Positions 37,632-47,284 of a DNA stretch of 53,919 nucleotides are shown piece by piece. Location: NCBI GenBank assembly GCA_001953115.1, contig LSSL01000664.1, positions 1 through 53,919 of the forward strand. Direction: 5' to 3'. The notes under the pieces were generated by a model. The model saw only the letters and a program-made list of their open reading frames with translations, made no database searches and was not told the origin of the DNA. A program made the position numbers and the translations under genes. The stretch comes from Smittium mucronatum (taxonomy: Eukaryota; Kickxellomycota; Harpellomycetes; Harpellales; Legeriomycetaceae). Each line of letters opens with the position of its first letter. Position 1 is the first letter of the stretch.

Positions 37632-39448
37632 TTAATGTTCACAAAGGGAAAATGGTCTTTCAAATATTTCTTTAGATTCCTTTAAAATATAAAACTTTCT
37701 TTCCTCCATCAATTCGCATCGATGTTTTTTAGCCTTTTCTAGAGACATCGGCCACTCTACCTCTTTAATAATCATATCAGTGATTTCAGGTGGCAAGCTA
37801 CTAATTTTGTTGTTATTTTTGTTAAGCTCAATGTCAAACCAACTCTTTTGCTGAGGAGGAACGATGGCAGTGGATAAGATTCTTTTTGACGGATCAATTA
37901 AAAAATAGCATAATATTTTTCTAAACCCGGGTTTAGTGAAATCAAGCAATTCAAAAGGTTGAACCTTATGCTGATAAATGTTGGGAAACACAATACACCT
38001 CCCTTTTATCGAGTCAATATGGCCGACATATTGAACAAGTGGATCACCATCCTTAAGACCGTACGTATTCTGAGTTCCCATGCTATCATTTTGCTCGTAA
38101 TAAGGATCACGTATATTAGCCCTGAATTCAAGTTTTGATTCAGAAATATTCTCTTGGTCATAATAGCAGATTGCTGTAGCCACGATGTTTTCATTTTCCA
38201 TGCCCTCAACATGCCATACGCCACCGCTATATGTTGGATTCTCTGGGGTTAGTACAATGTTTGCTAATTTAACGATAACCTGAAGCCTTGTGCTATTCAA
38301 GCTTATTTTTTTCTGATTATCGTTTATATCGGAAGGATCATATTTAAAGATTTCAGGTGGAGCGACTATTCTTTCTTCTTCATATCTATCCCACATCAGA
38401 TCACTAAGGTCAGGAAATATTTCAAAAAGACTGCTTTCTCCTAAGCCATCTTTGTATAAACTCACTATTTAAAAAAAATAGAAAAACAAAATACGGTACA
38501 ACAACTGATAAATAAAGTGAGGTTAAATAAAATACTCTGTTCTTCGGATAATAGACGGTCTGACAGTACAACTCTTTTGGTAAATTCATCAAAAGATTCG
38601 TTAAAATAAGACATAGGATTAATTCGTAGAGAATTTTCAGAAATATTTTGCACAATGGTATCATTTAGGGTTTTGTTTAGGAGAGGAATAAGTAGAGTAA
38701 GGATTTTTTCTAATACTGAATACATATCTTTGTGAAACTCTGGGTGCAGATTGTTTATATAGGATAGTATTTTGGAGTTTCCAGAAGAATCTATTTCGAC
38801 CTCAGCTGGAAGCCACTGATACTTATCTGAATAAAACATTTCCTTTGAATTTATAAAATAGTAGTTTTCGTCTTCTGGAATAGATTTAATTTTGGGCACA
38901 ACATTTTCAACAAGGCCTGTTCCAATAACTGTATTCCAATCCAGGACTTCTTCCGGATCTAGATTTTTAGTAATAGCGCGAGTTTCACCAAATACAACAG
39001 GAAACAAAGAAGGATGGACTAGATCCAAAACCTGGTTATTTGAGCCGGGATGCCAATCGAGATCTTTTTCAGGAACATTTTCCAGTTTAGACACACAGGA
39101 AAGCAAATTTACAAGTAGGGGCTCAGGTACAAGATTGTCAGCTGAATAGGTTCTATCAACTGGACCAGGTAAAATACGATCTTCGCTTTGGGGAACATTT
39201 GCAAAATAGAGTAATTCTTGGATAGCATATTCAACAACCTGAGGGTTAAAGTGGGGTTCTAGCTCTGATTTCCATTTTTTGAGTATATTTTGATCCAGGA
39301 TTTTTTCATACCAGTTAACCTTATTTTTGATTTCGCACAATACCTTGATTATTTCCTGTTCGATTACGGTCAAAGGATACAAACCTTCGTAAGGCCCATT
39401 TTGAGAAAATGGAGTGGAAAAGTCTTCAGAAATACCCAGATATTTCAT
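37632..39448 (-). CDS. DUF4246 family protein, putative Fe(II)/2-oxoglutarate-type fold (two exons, 581 aa)
   Basis: Exon 1 is 39,448-38,536 and exon 2 is 38,464-37,632, joined across a 71-base GT..AG intron that restores a single frame (EEQ then MSLYKDG). The predicted protein has 581 residues. Features that I associate with DUF4246 appear in order: LTVIEQEI...NWYEKILD near 26-52, DWHPGSNNQVLDLVHPSLFP at 131-150, QWLPAEVEID at 211-220, SYINNLHPEFH at 229-239, GGVWHVEG at 385-392, FPNIYQHKV at 464-472, TKPGFRKIL at 481-489, VPPQQKSWF at 506-514 and a basic C-terminal helix. Residues H389, E391, H470 and R486 match the spacing of an iron triad plus 2-oxoglutarate arginine. This is my inference, and the substrate is unknown. 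No signal peptide or membrane segment is seen, so it is probably cytosolic or nuclear. The start is the first ATG of the frame and fits the family's N-terminus. The gene has no stops and is clearly less AT-rich than its flanks. Confidence 0.88.
38465..38535 (-). other. Intron of the DUF4246 gene (71 bases, phase 1)
   Basis: The donor reads A|GTATTTTATT and the acceptor TTTTTTAAATAG|TGAG. Splicing joins the single A left in exon 1 to TG, giving ATG for Met305. Unspliced reading would run into a stop just before the acceptor, leaving exon 2 without a normal start. The conserved domain continues on both sides. No strong TACTAAC-type branch site was seen. Confidence 0.8.
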
Positions 39449-39751
39449 TTACTTGCAAATATATTGTAATGAAATATAAAACACTGATTGAACTTTAGAG
39501 ATAATATATTTTAATACTTTATCCAAAATAAATCCAAGGTGTTTTACAAACGTTATCTGCCAATAAAACCCCGCAGTAATAAAATACTATAAAAATAGAT
39601 ATTTGTAACTTTTGTCTGTTGATTAGATTATTAAGTTGCATAATTGGCTGTATAAAGTGATAATTCTTATATCGTGCATTTGACACCAAATTATTCAGCA
39701 ATGACGCTTTTAGTTTTTTTACAGACTAATTAATATTCGGCTATATTCGGC
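39449..39751. other. Upstream region of the DUF4246 gene
   Basis: Presumed promoter region; it is AT-rich with no recognised element. A small minus-strand open frame (39,519-39,701) shows no family features. Confidence 0.4.
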
Positions 39752-40200
39752 AATACTGGCCGGTTAAAAATATCCACATACAAAATTAGGCCACTATATG
39801 GAGGCTCTTTTTAAGATCGGTCTTTTTATGATATTGTAAACCACTGGCTACACTTGGATATATTGAAAATCAAACCAATAAAAATAGAAAAAACATACTG
39901 GCTCTATTAAAATTTCGGTATTTTACCAATAGAAAATTAGCCTCTCAAATTCATATTTTGAATTACCCAATAACTATATTTTTTTATCTTGGCTCCATAT
40001 TTCCAAATTAGGAAGGTAGTAAAAATTTAGTAGTAAAGAGTCCTCTCTCAAAGAGAATCTCCCATATACAAAACTAGGCAATCTTATAAAAAATCTATAA
40101 TCATATGCAAACTCCACCTTCAAGCCAGTAGAAACGCCAAAAAATTGCCTATCCATATACAAATTGTTTTATTTACATTTTATTGACTACTTTTTAATCA
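39752..40200 (+). mobile_element. Repeat family C, longer copy
   Basis: It begins near ATACTGGCCGGTTAAAAATA and ends near TACATTTTATTGACTACTTTTTAATCAAT. The 3' part, containing CCACCTTCAAGCCAGTAGAA and GCCTATCCATATACAAATTG, is matched almost exactly in inverse orientation at 41,240-41,398. The motif ATACAAAAYTAGGC occurs twice inside (near 39,780 and 40,065), bracketing about 270 bp absent from the shorter copy. No coding capacity, TIRs or poly(A) tail were seen, so the class is unknown. Confidence 0.55.
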
Positions 40201-41239
40201 ATGAACAATTTTTACATTTTGTCTCGAATAATTTCTGAAGCAGATAAAGCTAAAAGGATCTAAATCTTTTAAATTTGTATCTATATTTATAAGTATATTA
40301 TCCCAAAAACTATAAAAACCTTTGATCTTGACTCTTATTAGAGTTGAACAAAATTTGACTCAATCAACTTTTTCTTAGTTTACAAATCCGAATAAGAATT
40401 TAAAAATAAATAATAATATTTATATAATGGAATGGAAAACTTAATTTATCCATCTTGTAATCCTGGTGGCATCATAATTTGAATTTTGAAATTGAATATC
40501 GATGGATTTGTTAAAAATATATCCACAATATGATGTGCTATAAACGCTATTCATAATTATAGATGGCCTTAAATATATTTCTTTAGGGATGCACAAAAAA
40601 AATAATGATTATAAAAAATGAGTTTTGAAACGGTTCAAAAATGTGATTTATTCTGTAAATACTTTCACTTTGCCTTATGCGTCCTTTACTTTCGCTATAG
40701 GAATTAAGTACGTTTCATGGATAATACATATATTTATATTAAATGGATTATTAGAAAGAAAATAGCTAATATCATGTGAATCATGCTCGATTCGGTTATT
40801 TATTTTGTGAGTTAACAACCACCCCAATCATTAGATCATCAGAATTATTAAACTAAATAAAGCTACACTTGTAAAATAAATAGAAAGAGTTCCTAGCGGT
40901 TATGATACCTTTTAATTTTTTTAGAATTCAAATAACGCATTGAAAAACAACATATTTTAATTTTTGTTTCTGGGTTTCTTAAATACCATAGGTATTTGAT
41001 CTGTGTTTACAAACTTGCTGTTAAAAAAACTCTAGATTCTTATTTATTCAATGTATTTTCATAATGAATCACTGTCTTTTTTGACTTTTTAATATGAAAC
41101 ACTTTTAATTTATTTCATAACGTGATACTAGTATCTTTTTAAGCGTATTTAAATAGAAAATACATATTGTATAGCAAACTTATAAAATTTCAATTTCAAT
41201 ATAGGATCCACAGCTGCCTAATCCGGAAAACCCCCTGTA
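40201..41239. other. AT-rich intergenic stretch
   Basis: No gene, RNA or repeat was recognised between the two family C copies. Confidence 0.5.
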
Positions 41240-41398
41240 TTGATTAAAAATAGCCAATAAAATGTAAATAAAATAATTTGTATATGGATAGGTAATTTTC
41301 TGGCGTTTCTACTGGCTTGAAGGTGGAATTTGTATATGTTTATATTTTTGTATATGGTTGCCTAATTTTGTATGTTAATATTTTTAACCATACTGGCC
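41240..41398 (-). mobile_element. Repeat family C, shorter inverted copy
   Basis: Inverse of the outer parts of 39,752-40,200. It shares CCACCTTCAAGCCAGTAGAA and GGCCAGTATGGTTAAAAATA (TACTGGCC...TTAAAAATA in the other copy). It lacks the roughly 270-bp middle part, either an internal deletion here or an insertion/duplication in the longer copy. Confidence 0.55.
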
Positions 41399-41546
41399 AA
41401 TAAAAATTACGTAATACACAAAAAAATGTTCATTTATTATTATACATTGGATGCTTTTTTTTATTTTGCGGATTATTCATTATCAATATCCAATAGATGA
41501 TGTTCCATCAGCTGTAGACAATAATCATGAATACAAAAATTATCAC

Positions 41547-42158
41547 TATTTTTTTGTATCACGGAGTTTTATTGTAAGATACATCATTAAAAAGTACCAA
41601 AAAATATATGAAAAAAAAAAGACAGAAAAGAGTATTATCCTAACTACAACAAGCTCCTATACCGGACTAACGGTTGCGTACCTACGGATAAAGGGTGAAA
41701 TCTACCAACCACCAAATAATACCCTGGCATTGCTTCAAATAGGCTGGACGATGAGGCCTTAAGGGTTATAAATTAAGCTCTTTGTCAACGAAAAATAGCT
41801 CATTGAAGCTAATGAGCTCATAATCAGAGCCTGATTCTAACAGGATTATAAAATTAGGCTACTACCCAAACGCGGCATTGATCGACATGGCTTGCCTACA
41901 AATAGTTTTCTGAAGTTGAGATCTGATAACTTTCGAATTCTAGACTTGTTCACAGGAAATGCCTCAGCTGTGCTAAACGATATGTTCATGTTTTGAGATT
42001 TTCCCTCGCTGGAATCTCTGTTCCCCTAATCGTTGCGCACTTTCTCCGCTACTCCCTTCCAAGAGTAGTACAATTCTGTGTGAAAATTTGATCTAGTGTA
42101 CTTCGAAAAGTAAATTATTAAGCCCCTAAACCAAGACAAGGTATTTCACTTTTAGGAG
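41547..42158 (-). mobile_element. Retroposon family A, copy 2, with perfect 15-bp target duplication
   Basis: Read on the minus strand it starts CTCCTAAAAGTGAAATACC and ends AATAAAACTCCGTGATAC plus a short A-rich tail. It is flanked by a perfect 15-bp direct repeat, TACAAAAATTATCAC, at 41,532-41,546 and 42,159-42,173. Both the 5' and 3' ends coincide with those of the other copies, so this is a full-length insertion. It is more diverged from copies 1 and 3 than those are from each other. The 103-codon plus-strand open frame that overlaps it (41,451-41,762) starts outside the element and is not a gene. Confidence 0.85.
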
Positions 42159-42238
42159 TACAAAAATTATCACCAAAAAATAACATATCAAATTATGTAT
42201 GTAGCTAAATAGTCTCTAATTGAGAAATATCTGTTATA

Positions 42239-42840
42239 GGTTTAGGGTCTTAAATGTTGAATCTAAAGAGATGTATTCATACTAAAATTATACCGATGCT
42301 TTCTACTTTGAATGTGAATTAAAGGCAGCTTCCCGGATTTATGGTATCAAAGGATTCAGATCAAGCGAACCCTGAACTGGAAAAACCATTTCTAAATCAA
42401 TGCGCTCTGGTGCATTATTTGAATTTACCACCCATACACTCTCAGTGAATCGGGGCTTCGTCGTTAAACATCTTAATGCTGGAATCTGTAAAATAAATAT
42501 CGATTTTTTAAGATGAGAATTTACATTCTATAATTCCTGTTAGAAGTAGCCTCTAACAAAAAATTCAATCATCAAAATGAAATTTTGTTCACTGATGTCG
42601 ATCTTAATTTTTACCCCTTAAAGCCTCGTTAACCCAGACTAAATGAATCAATTAGGGGTGAGGTATATCGAATGGTAGATATGATTTGGATTCGTCTAGG
42701 TACTTAGCGTTTAGACCAGCGAAGGAATCTATTAGCACTGTGAATATCAATATTTTTTATGCTTTGCGTATTTTTTTTACTATTACTTTTCCTTATTGAC
42801 TTTTACTATTTTTATTGTGCAGCGAAACTCTGGGTTATAT
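42239..42840 (+). mobile_element. Retroposon family B, copy 1
   Basis: It begins GGTTTAGGGTCTTAAATG, similar to GGTTTAGGGGCTTAA near the start of family A, and has the central block TATAATTCCTGTTAGAAGTA, shared with family A. The 3' third (AATCTATTAGCACTG...TTTTTTATGCTTTGCGTATT) matches 49,470-49,560 instead. It is decayed, with no tail or duplication that I could define. It lies between the 3' end of PNS1 and retroposon A copy 2. Confidence 0.5.
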
Positions 42841-43162
42841 ATATATATAAATACATTTAATAAAATATAAAATCGATTTAATTTTTTTGTCTTTGCTCTG
42901 GAATCAGAAAGGGAGACCGAGTATCGTTTTGTTCTCTAAAAAATTTATAAAATAGTTTTAAAAAAGAGAACTTAAGAGCGTAACTCTAAGGCTATCAACA
43001 AAGAATGTATGGTTTAATATGACTAGATTAATCAAGTTTTATAGATATAAAACAAACGATATAAAAGATAATGTTTTATATTTTTTATTCAGAAAACAAA
43101 TTTTTAAAATGGAAGCTATAAAGAATATATAATATTTATTTTTTTTGGAAATTGAAATAAAA
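42841..43162. other. 3' flank of PNS1
   Basis: AT-rich sequence immediately downstream of the PNS1 stop codon; it should contain the 3' UTR and polyadenylation site. No certain signal seen. Confidence 0.4.
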
Positions 43163-44886
43163 CTAATGTATCCCTTCTACTACCTGGGGATATCTGGACA
43201 CTATCTCTGAAAAAAGTTCAGGTTTAGTTCTAGCAATAGAATAAGGATCCTCAGCCAGACATACAAAAAAAGTAGAGGATCCTGACAAAATCACGCCATT
43301 GATGGTAGTGAAAATGGAAGCACCAAACACAAAACTAGAAAAAGTGTAGGCAATTAGAGCTCCTTGGGGAGTGTTTTTTGTAACTGCTATTAATATCAAA
43401 TATGACAAAAGAGCAGATATCAAGCCTGAAATAAACGAGCCAAGGTAAACAACGTTGTTTACAAGGCAATCATTGACAATAGCGTCAATTCCGCGTTCAG
43501 TAAGCAAATGCCAGGCATCCTTTGAAGCCTGGATGTACGGTTTGCCGTAGATTGCAATCTGTATATATGCATATTTGTTGAAATATTGAACCATTCCTTC
43601 AATGCATCCCAAAATACAATCGACGCAGATAGTAATGATGGTGCAGAATAAATCGTCACTATTGTTACTTCGGGCTAAATTTACCAACGCACGGATCGTT
43701 TGTATAATTGCTACTATTAGGGAACCAAAACAAACACTTCCAAAGGAGAAAAATGAGGCTCTAATAAGGGAACTAATAAGAGGGTTTTGGGTCGGGTAGC
43801 CCTCAGGAGTGCCATCGTAAAAGTAGTAGGTTGCGAATAGACCACAGATAGCAGTATGCAAAGTATTCATGATAACCTGAATGCCCCAAAAGTACATGAA
43901 TATTGAAAATACATAGTTCAAAACCAATATGGTGTTGGAGCAGCTTTGGACTGGGTTACCATTTTTATCTGTCGAGTTAGTGCAACTCTGATATTTTTTC
44001 AAATAATTATTTGCTGCCACCAATGAGTAGATAAACAGGGAGTTGAATACCACAACAAGACAGGCAAAAAACAAAGATAAAAAGATGGTTGAAGGGAATT
44101 TCCTGACTATTTGAGTAACAGTTTCTAGGATCAGTTGAGTAAAGGGGATGGCTCTTTTCCAGCCTGGCCAGGAAAAGGCATACAGAAAACCAAACACCAA
44201 TAGGATTATTCCAAGGATATATATTTTTAAATATATATAATATATTGCAGTGCCAATCAAAATAGCAACACTGAACCAAAAAGATATAATAATGACAGCT
44301 TTAGCAAATCTAAAAAGGAAAAAAAATTAGTGAAAATTGATATAAATTGAGTGAAGAAAAATGGTTACTTTTGGCATAGAATGAGATATAGTATAGCGAA
44401 GGCAAAGGAAGCACCAAGGGACACGAAAAAAGATGTTAAGAAAGAACTGGAAAAGATGCTATTTGAGCTTTTTTGGAAAATAGAACCAGAATTCGAGAGG
44501 TAGATTATAGATATGACGATAAAGAAAGCCATGAGAAGGATAAACAGTATGGCAGCCCAAACATCTCTAAATTTTGAAGTTTTAGTATATTTGACAGTGG
44601 CGTGGATGTGGTTTTCACTTATAGGGGCTGGAGCTGGAGGGTATGAAGGTTTGTTAAACTGAGGGTTGTCGGGCAAATTCTGATACTGGCCCTGATTAGG
44701 GATGCTTTGTTGATAATTTTGTTGGGCATATTGGTCCTGAGGTGGAGGAGGATAGTATTGACCTTGTTGGGGAGGGGGGTGATATTGGCCCTGAGGAGGG
44801 GGGGGGTAATATCCTCCTGGGTTAGGTGGAGGGGTATGATTATATTCACCCCCATTATTATAACCACTTTGGTTATAGCCGTTCAT
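43163..44886 (-). CDS. PNS1: Choline-transporter-like protein, Pns1/CTL (SLC44) family (two exons, 554 aa)
   Basis: Exon 1 is 44,886-44,369 and exon 2 is 44,309-43,163. Joining them across a 59-base intron gives 554 residues, close to yeast Pns1. Residues 1-90 are a low-complexity Gly/Asn/Tyr then Pro/Gln-rich tail (PPPPQGQY repeats), as in fungal Pns1 proteins, and are presumably cytosolic. About ten hydrophobic segments follow, starting near 109-130, 147-171, 176-196 and 202-219. Family features are WKRAIPF at 223-229, GSVCFGSLIVAIIQTIR at 363-379, FNKYAYIQIAIYGKPY at 416-431 and CLAEDP at 523-528. The protein should sit in the plasma membrane; choline transport itself is disputed for yeast Pns1. 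The chosen ATG opens the typical low-complexity tail; an in-frame ATG at 45,042 would add 52 unrelated residues and is less likely. All splice and frame features are intact. Confidence 0.93.
44310..44368 (-). other. Intron of PNS1 (59 bases, phase 2)
   Basis: The donor is AA|GTAACC and the acceptor a pyrimidine tract TTTTTTTTCCTTTTTTAG|ATTT. A CACTAAT motif shortly before the tract is a good branch-site candidate. Splicing completes Lys173 and joins ...LYLILCQK to FAKAVIIISFW, the continuous sequence expected for the family. Confidence 0.88.
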
Positions 44887-45546
44887 AGCGGAAGATATAT
44901 ATTGAATGGAAGTTTCTATGAAAGACAACACAGAAGCAGAGAGTTTAAATTTAAAGGTTCTTTTAGAACAGTGCAAAAATGGAATTTGAAAAGGCCTTAC
45001 TAGAAAATAAAATAAAAATGGATAAAACGCGCTACAAACCAAGAATGAAAAACACCACGCTCAATTGAAAATATTTATGATTGTTACCAACTAATAGTTA
45101 AATGAAATGGCAGCAGGCCTCTTTTTGATAGCCCTTGCATACCATTTGGGTTTTTTGCACAACGGGCTATTATTGGCAAAGCGCACCAAACACTATGCAG
45201 GTTTTTCCTTTGTAATCTTCACACTATACAGCGACTTGGCCCATTGCTCCAACATTTCAATATTGGCGAATCATATGATTTACATTCTTTGCACTATATT
45301 TCTATAAAGTCATGTGAGTTTATATTGGGTGTAATGCGAGCAGAATCAACATTTATTGAAATCAACCAATACAAGATAAATGGGTCGAAAAGGAGGGGAA
45401 AATGATGCTCAGAAAATCCTAATCTTAAAAAGCCCAGATATTCCGTCAGCCTAGAAAACATTATACCCAATCATAGCTCGGAAATTTTGTATCCAATTTT
45501 AACGAGGATCATTATTCGGATTCTGGAAACAATCCCTTTTTTTATC
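44887..45546. other. Upstream region of PNS1
   Basis: Presumed 5' UTR and promoter. A 66-codon plus-strand open frame (45,107-45,307, starting MAAGLFLIALAYHLG) is hydrophobic but matches nothing I know, and it is treated as chance. The stretch is visibly less AT-rich than the desert. Confidence 0.4.
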
Positions 45547-45675
45547 AATAAATGTTACTTGAAGAAATTCCTTTTTTTAACAACAATAAATGCTACTTGA
45601 AGAAATTCCTTTTTTTAACAACAATAAATGTTACTTGAAAAAATTACTTTTTTGTCACCAATAAATGCTATTTGT
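45547..45675. repeat. 38-bp minisatellite, about 3.5 copies
   Basis: Units starting AATAAATGTTACTTGAAGAA lie at 45,547, 45,585, 45,623 and 45,660, spaced 38, 38 and 37 bases. The last unit is diverged and incomplete. It lies about 660 bp upstream of the PNS1 start codon. Confidence 0.85.
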
Positions 45676-45851
45676 AAACAACTAGTTCCTGAAATAATGT
45701 CATGAATTTGCCAGACGCTCTTGCTGCGTAATATATGAGCATAAACATTATGACCAATAGAAACCTCTTATTACCATCAGCAACATTAAATTATCAACTT
45801 CTTGCAATAATAGGTCTTCATTGGCGAATTTTATCAGATTTTCGCCTTGAT

Positions 45852-46073
45852 TATTGAATGGTGGCGTGACTGGAGACCTATTTCCAATGTACACCCTAGA
45901 CATTTCGACTACTTTTTGGCCACTAAAATTTTTTATTAGTTGCTTTTAGAAAAAGTGAATATTACAACGAAATTCTTTATTTTTACTGGCTATTTTTTAA
46001 CTATGGCTTGTAATAGATTAATCTAGTAGGCGAAATGTCCTGTAGGTCTTCAGTCCTGACACCTATTGAATAA
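45852..46073. mobile_element. 222-bp MITE with imperfect terminal inverted repeats
   Basis: The left end reads TATTGAATGGTGGCGTGACT then GGAGACCT; the right end, reverse-complemented, reads TATTCAATAGGTGTCAGGAC then TGAAGACCTA. The two arms also share a further inner block, AGACATTTCGACTAC versus GGACATTTCGCCTAC. Arms are about 45-60 bp with a 14-bp length difference, and the centre is AT-rich. No coding sequence is present. The superfamily is not certain; a TA target would fit Tc1/mariner but is not distinctive in this composition. Confidence 0.5.
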
Positions 46074-46610
46074 AACTATGCATAAAACGATTATAGAATA
46101 CTTTTGTATTATAAGAGGCTACAAATTTATGTAGATATTGAATTTCTAAAGGTTCTTTAAGAAAACCTTCATCGTCTATTTACATTTTTTGGATGAGAAT
46201 AGCTTAATATTGCCAACTTTAATTCCAAATATACATAAATTAGATACACATTTTCATCTGCACATTTAGCATTCAAGTACAGTTTTTCCATATTGGGTTA
46301 ATCTATTAACTACGTTGCTAAAGACGCTTAGAAAAAAAAATTACCAAAAATATGCTCCCATTACTCATTATTCGTTGACTATTTAGAGTTGCTATTCAAG
46401 TGAAATCTAGAATTATCTCTGGCCCCAATTTACATTAAAACTCTATAACACAAAATATAATCCCTGACCTCTTATTTGTTACCATCATATCATTTTCAAT
46501 CGAAAAAAATCAAATAGATAGCTATAATATTAAAAGATATCTATGCGAAATTGTCTTTTCAAAGTCAAAAACTTATGAAATCATTTATCAAATTTTATAG
46601 CCTCTTTTAA
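46074..46610. other. Intergenic stretch between small elements
   Basis: No gene or recognisable repeat was found; moderately AT-rich. Confidence 0.45.
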
Positions 46611-46772
46611 CCCTTTCCAGGCCCAAATTCTTGCCTTTCTCTATCTGCGTATATTGACAATTTCAACTGGTTTAAATTTCTTTAACATTCAATAATATCC
46701 AATATCTATTTTTATATTGATAGCATTGAACATAATATGAAAGCTATTTTTATACCATTGGCCATGAAAGGG
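46611..46772 (+). mobile_element. piggyBac-like MITE, copy 3 (162 bp)
   Basis: The left end is TTAA followed by CCCTTTCCAGGCC; the right end is GGCCATGAAAGGG followed by CTAA. The 13-bp termini are inverted repeats with two central differences, and the right flank differs from TTAA by one base. Length is exactly that of copy 1 at 4,248, and the inner blocks CCCAAATTCTTGCC and ATATCCAAT are shared. This is the best-preserved copy and the one on which the class call rests. Confidence 0.6.
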
Positions 46773-46867
46773 CTAATAAGATTCTTTTCGAGACCTGACT
46801 TTTTTTATTATGTAAACCATTGGTTTAAAAAAATCTTGTCCAACTAATTGAAATGGAAAGACACACT

Positions 46868-46910
46868 TTTTTTTTTTTTTTTTACTGGGAATTTATTTTA
46901 AAGTTAATAA
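46868..46910 (-). mobile_element. SINE family S, extreme 5'-truncated insertion (43 bp)
   Basis: A near-perfect insertion scar: the 17-bp direct repeat AAATGGAAAGACACACT stands at 46,851-46,867 and 46,911-46,927. Between them is only a T run plus ACTGGGAATTTATTTTAAAG and TTAATAA. On the minus strand this is the last 25 or so bases of SINE S (TTATTAACTTTAAAATAAAT...) with its poly(A) tail. It shows that the family uses target-primed reverse transcription that can abort very early. Confidence 0.8.
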
Positions 46911-46927
46911 AAATGGAAAGACACACT

Positions 46928-47284
46928 GCGCTAATAAATTTTCAACATTTTGCAAATAAAAAATTTCTTTTTGATTCCAATTCCTGATTATCCAATAGAT
47001 TTATTTTTATTTTTACAGTGTATTTTCAAATTAGAAAATTACTTAAATCCAAATAGGGAGTGTCGTCATTCAATGAAATTTTCATTTATAAAAAATAAAC
47101 CAATTAAAACATTTAATTTCCACCTCGGTATTTACATCGATCTAAAAATGATGGCCATTTTCGTACTACCATCATTTGGAAGGTTAATAAATCGTATATT
47201 TTTATTTATATTTTTTTGTTTTCGCAAGGTTTTATGTAATTAACAATCATAACTGCTGATAATAGATAATGATTTCTATGGTCT
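46928..47284. other. Intergenic stretch
   Basis: A 97-codon plus-strand open frame (46,950-47,243) has the Phe/Ile/Leu/Lys bias of AT-rich chance frames and no recognised motif. Nothing else was seen. Confidence 0.4.

Noticed and set aside
38465..38465. GTG start for a separate 277-residue protein downstream of the first DUF4246 exon
   Set aside because: The two open sections are one DUF4246 domain; a 71-base intron with GT..AG ends joins them exactly in frame.
41451..41762. 103-codon plus-strand open frame
   Set aside because: Antisense to retroposon A copy 2 and starting outside it; not conserved in the other copies.
43459..45003. Open frames in other frames of PNS1 (43,459-43,659, 43,602-43,799, 44,007-44,279, 44,619-44,867, 44,707-45,003)
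   Set aside because: Shadows of the PNS1 coding sequence; those near 44.7 kb arise from the proline-rich repeat.
45107..45307. 66-codon plus-strand open frame divergent from PNS1 (MAAGLFLIALAYHLG...)
   Set aside because: Hydrophobic with a plausible start, but no family resemblance, no visible splice continuation and only about 200 bp from the PNS1 start; treated as chance.
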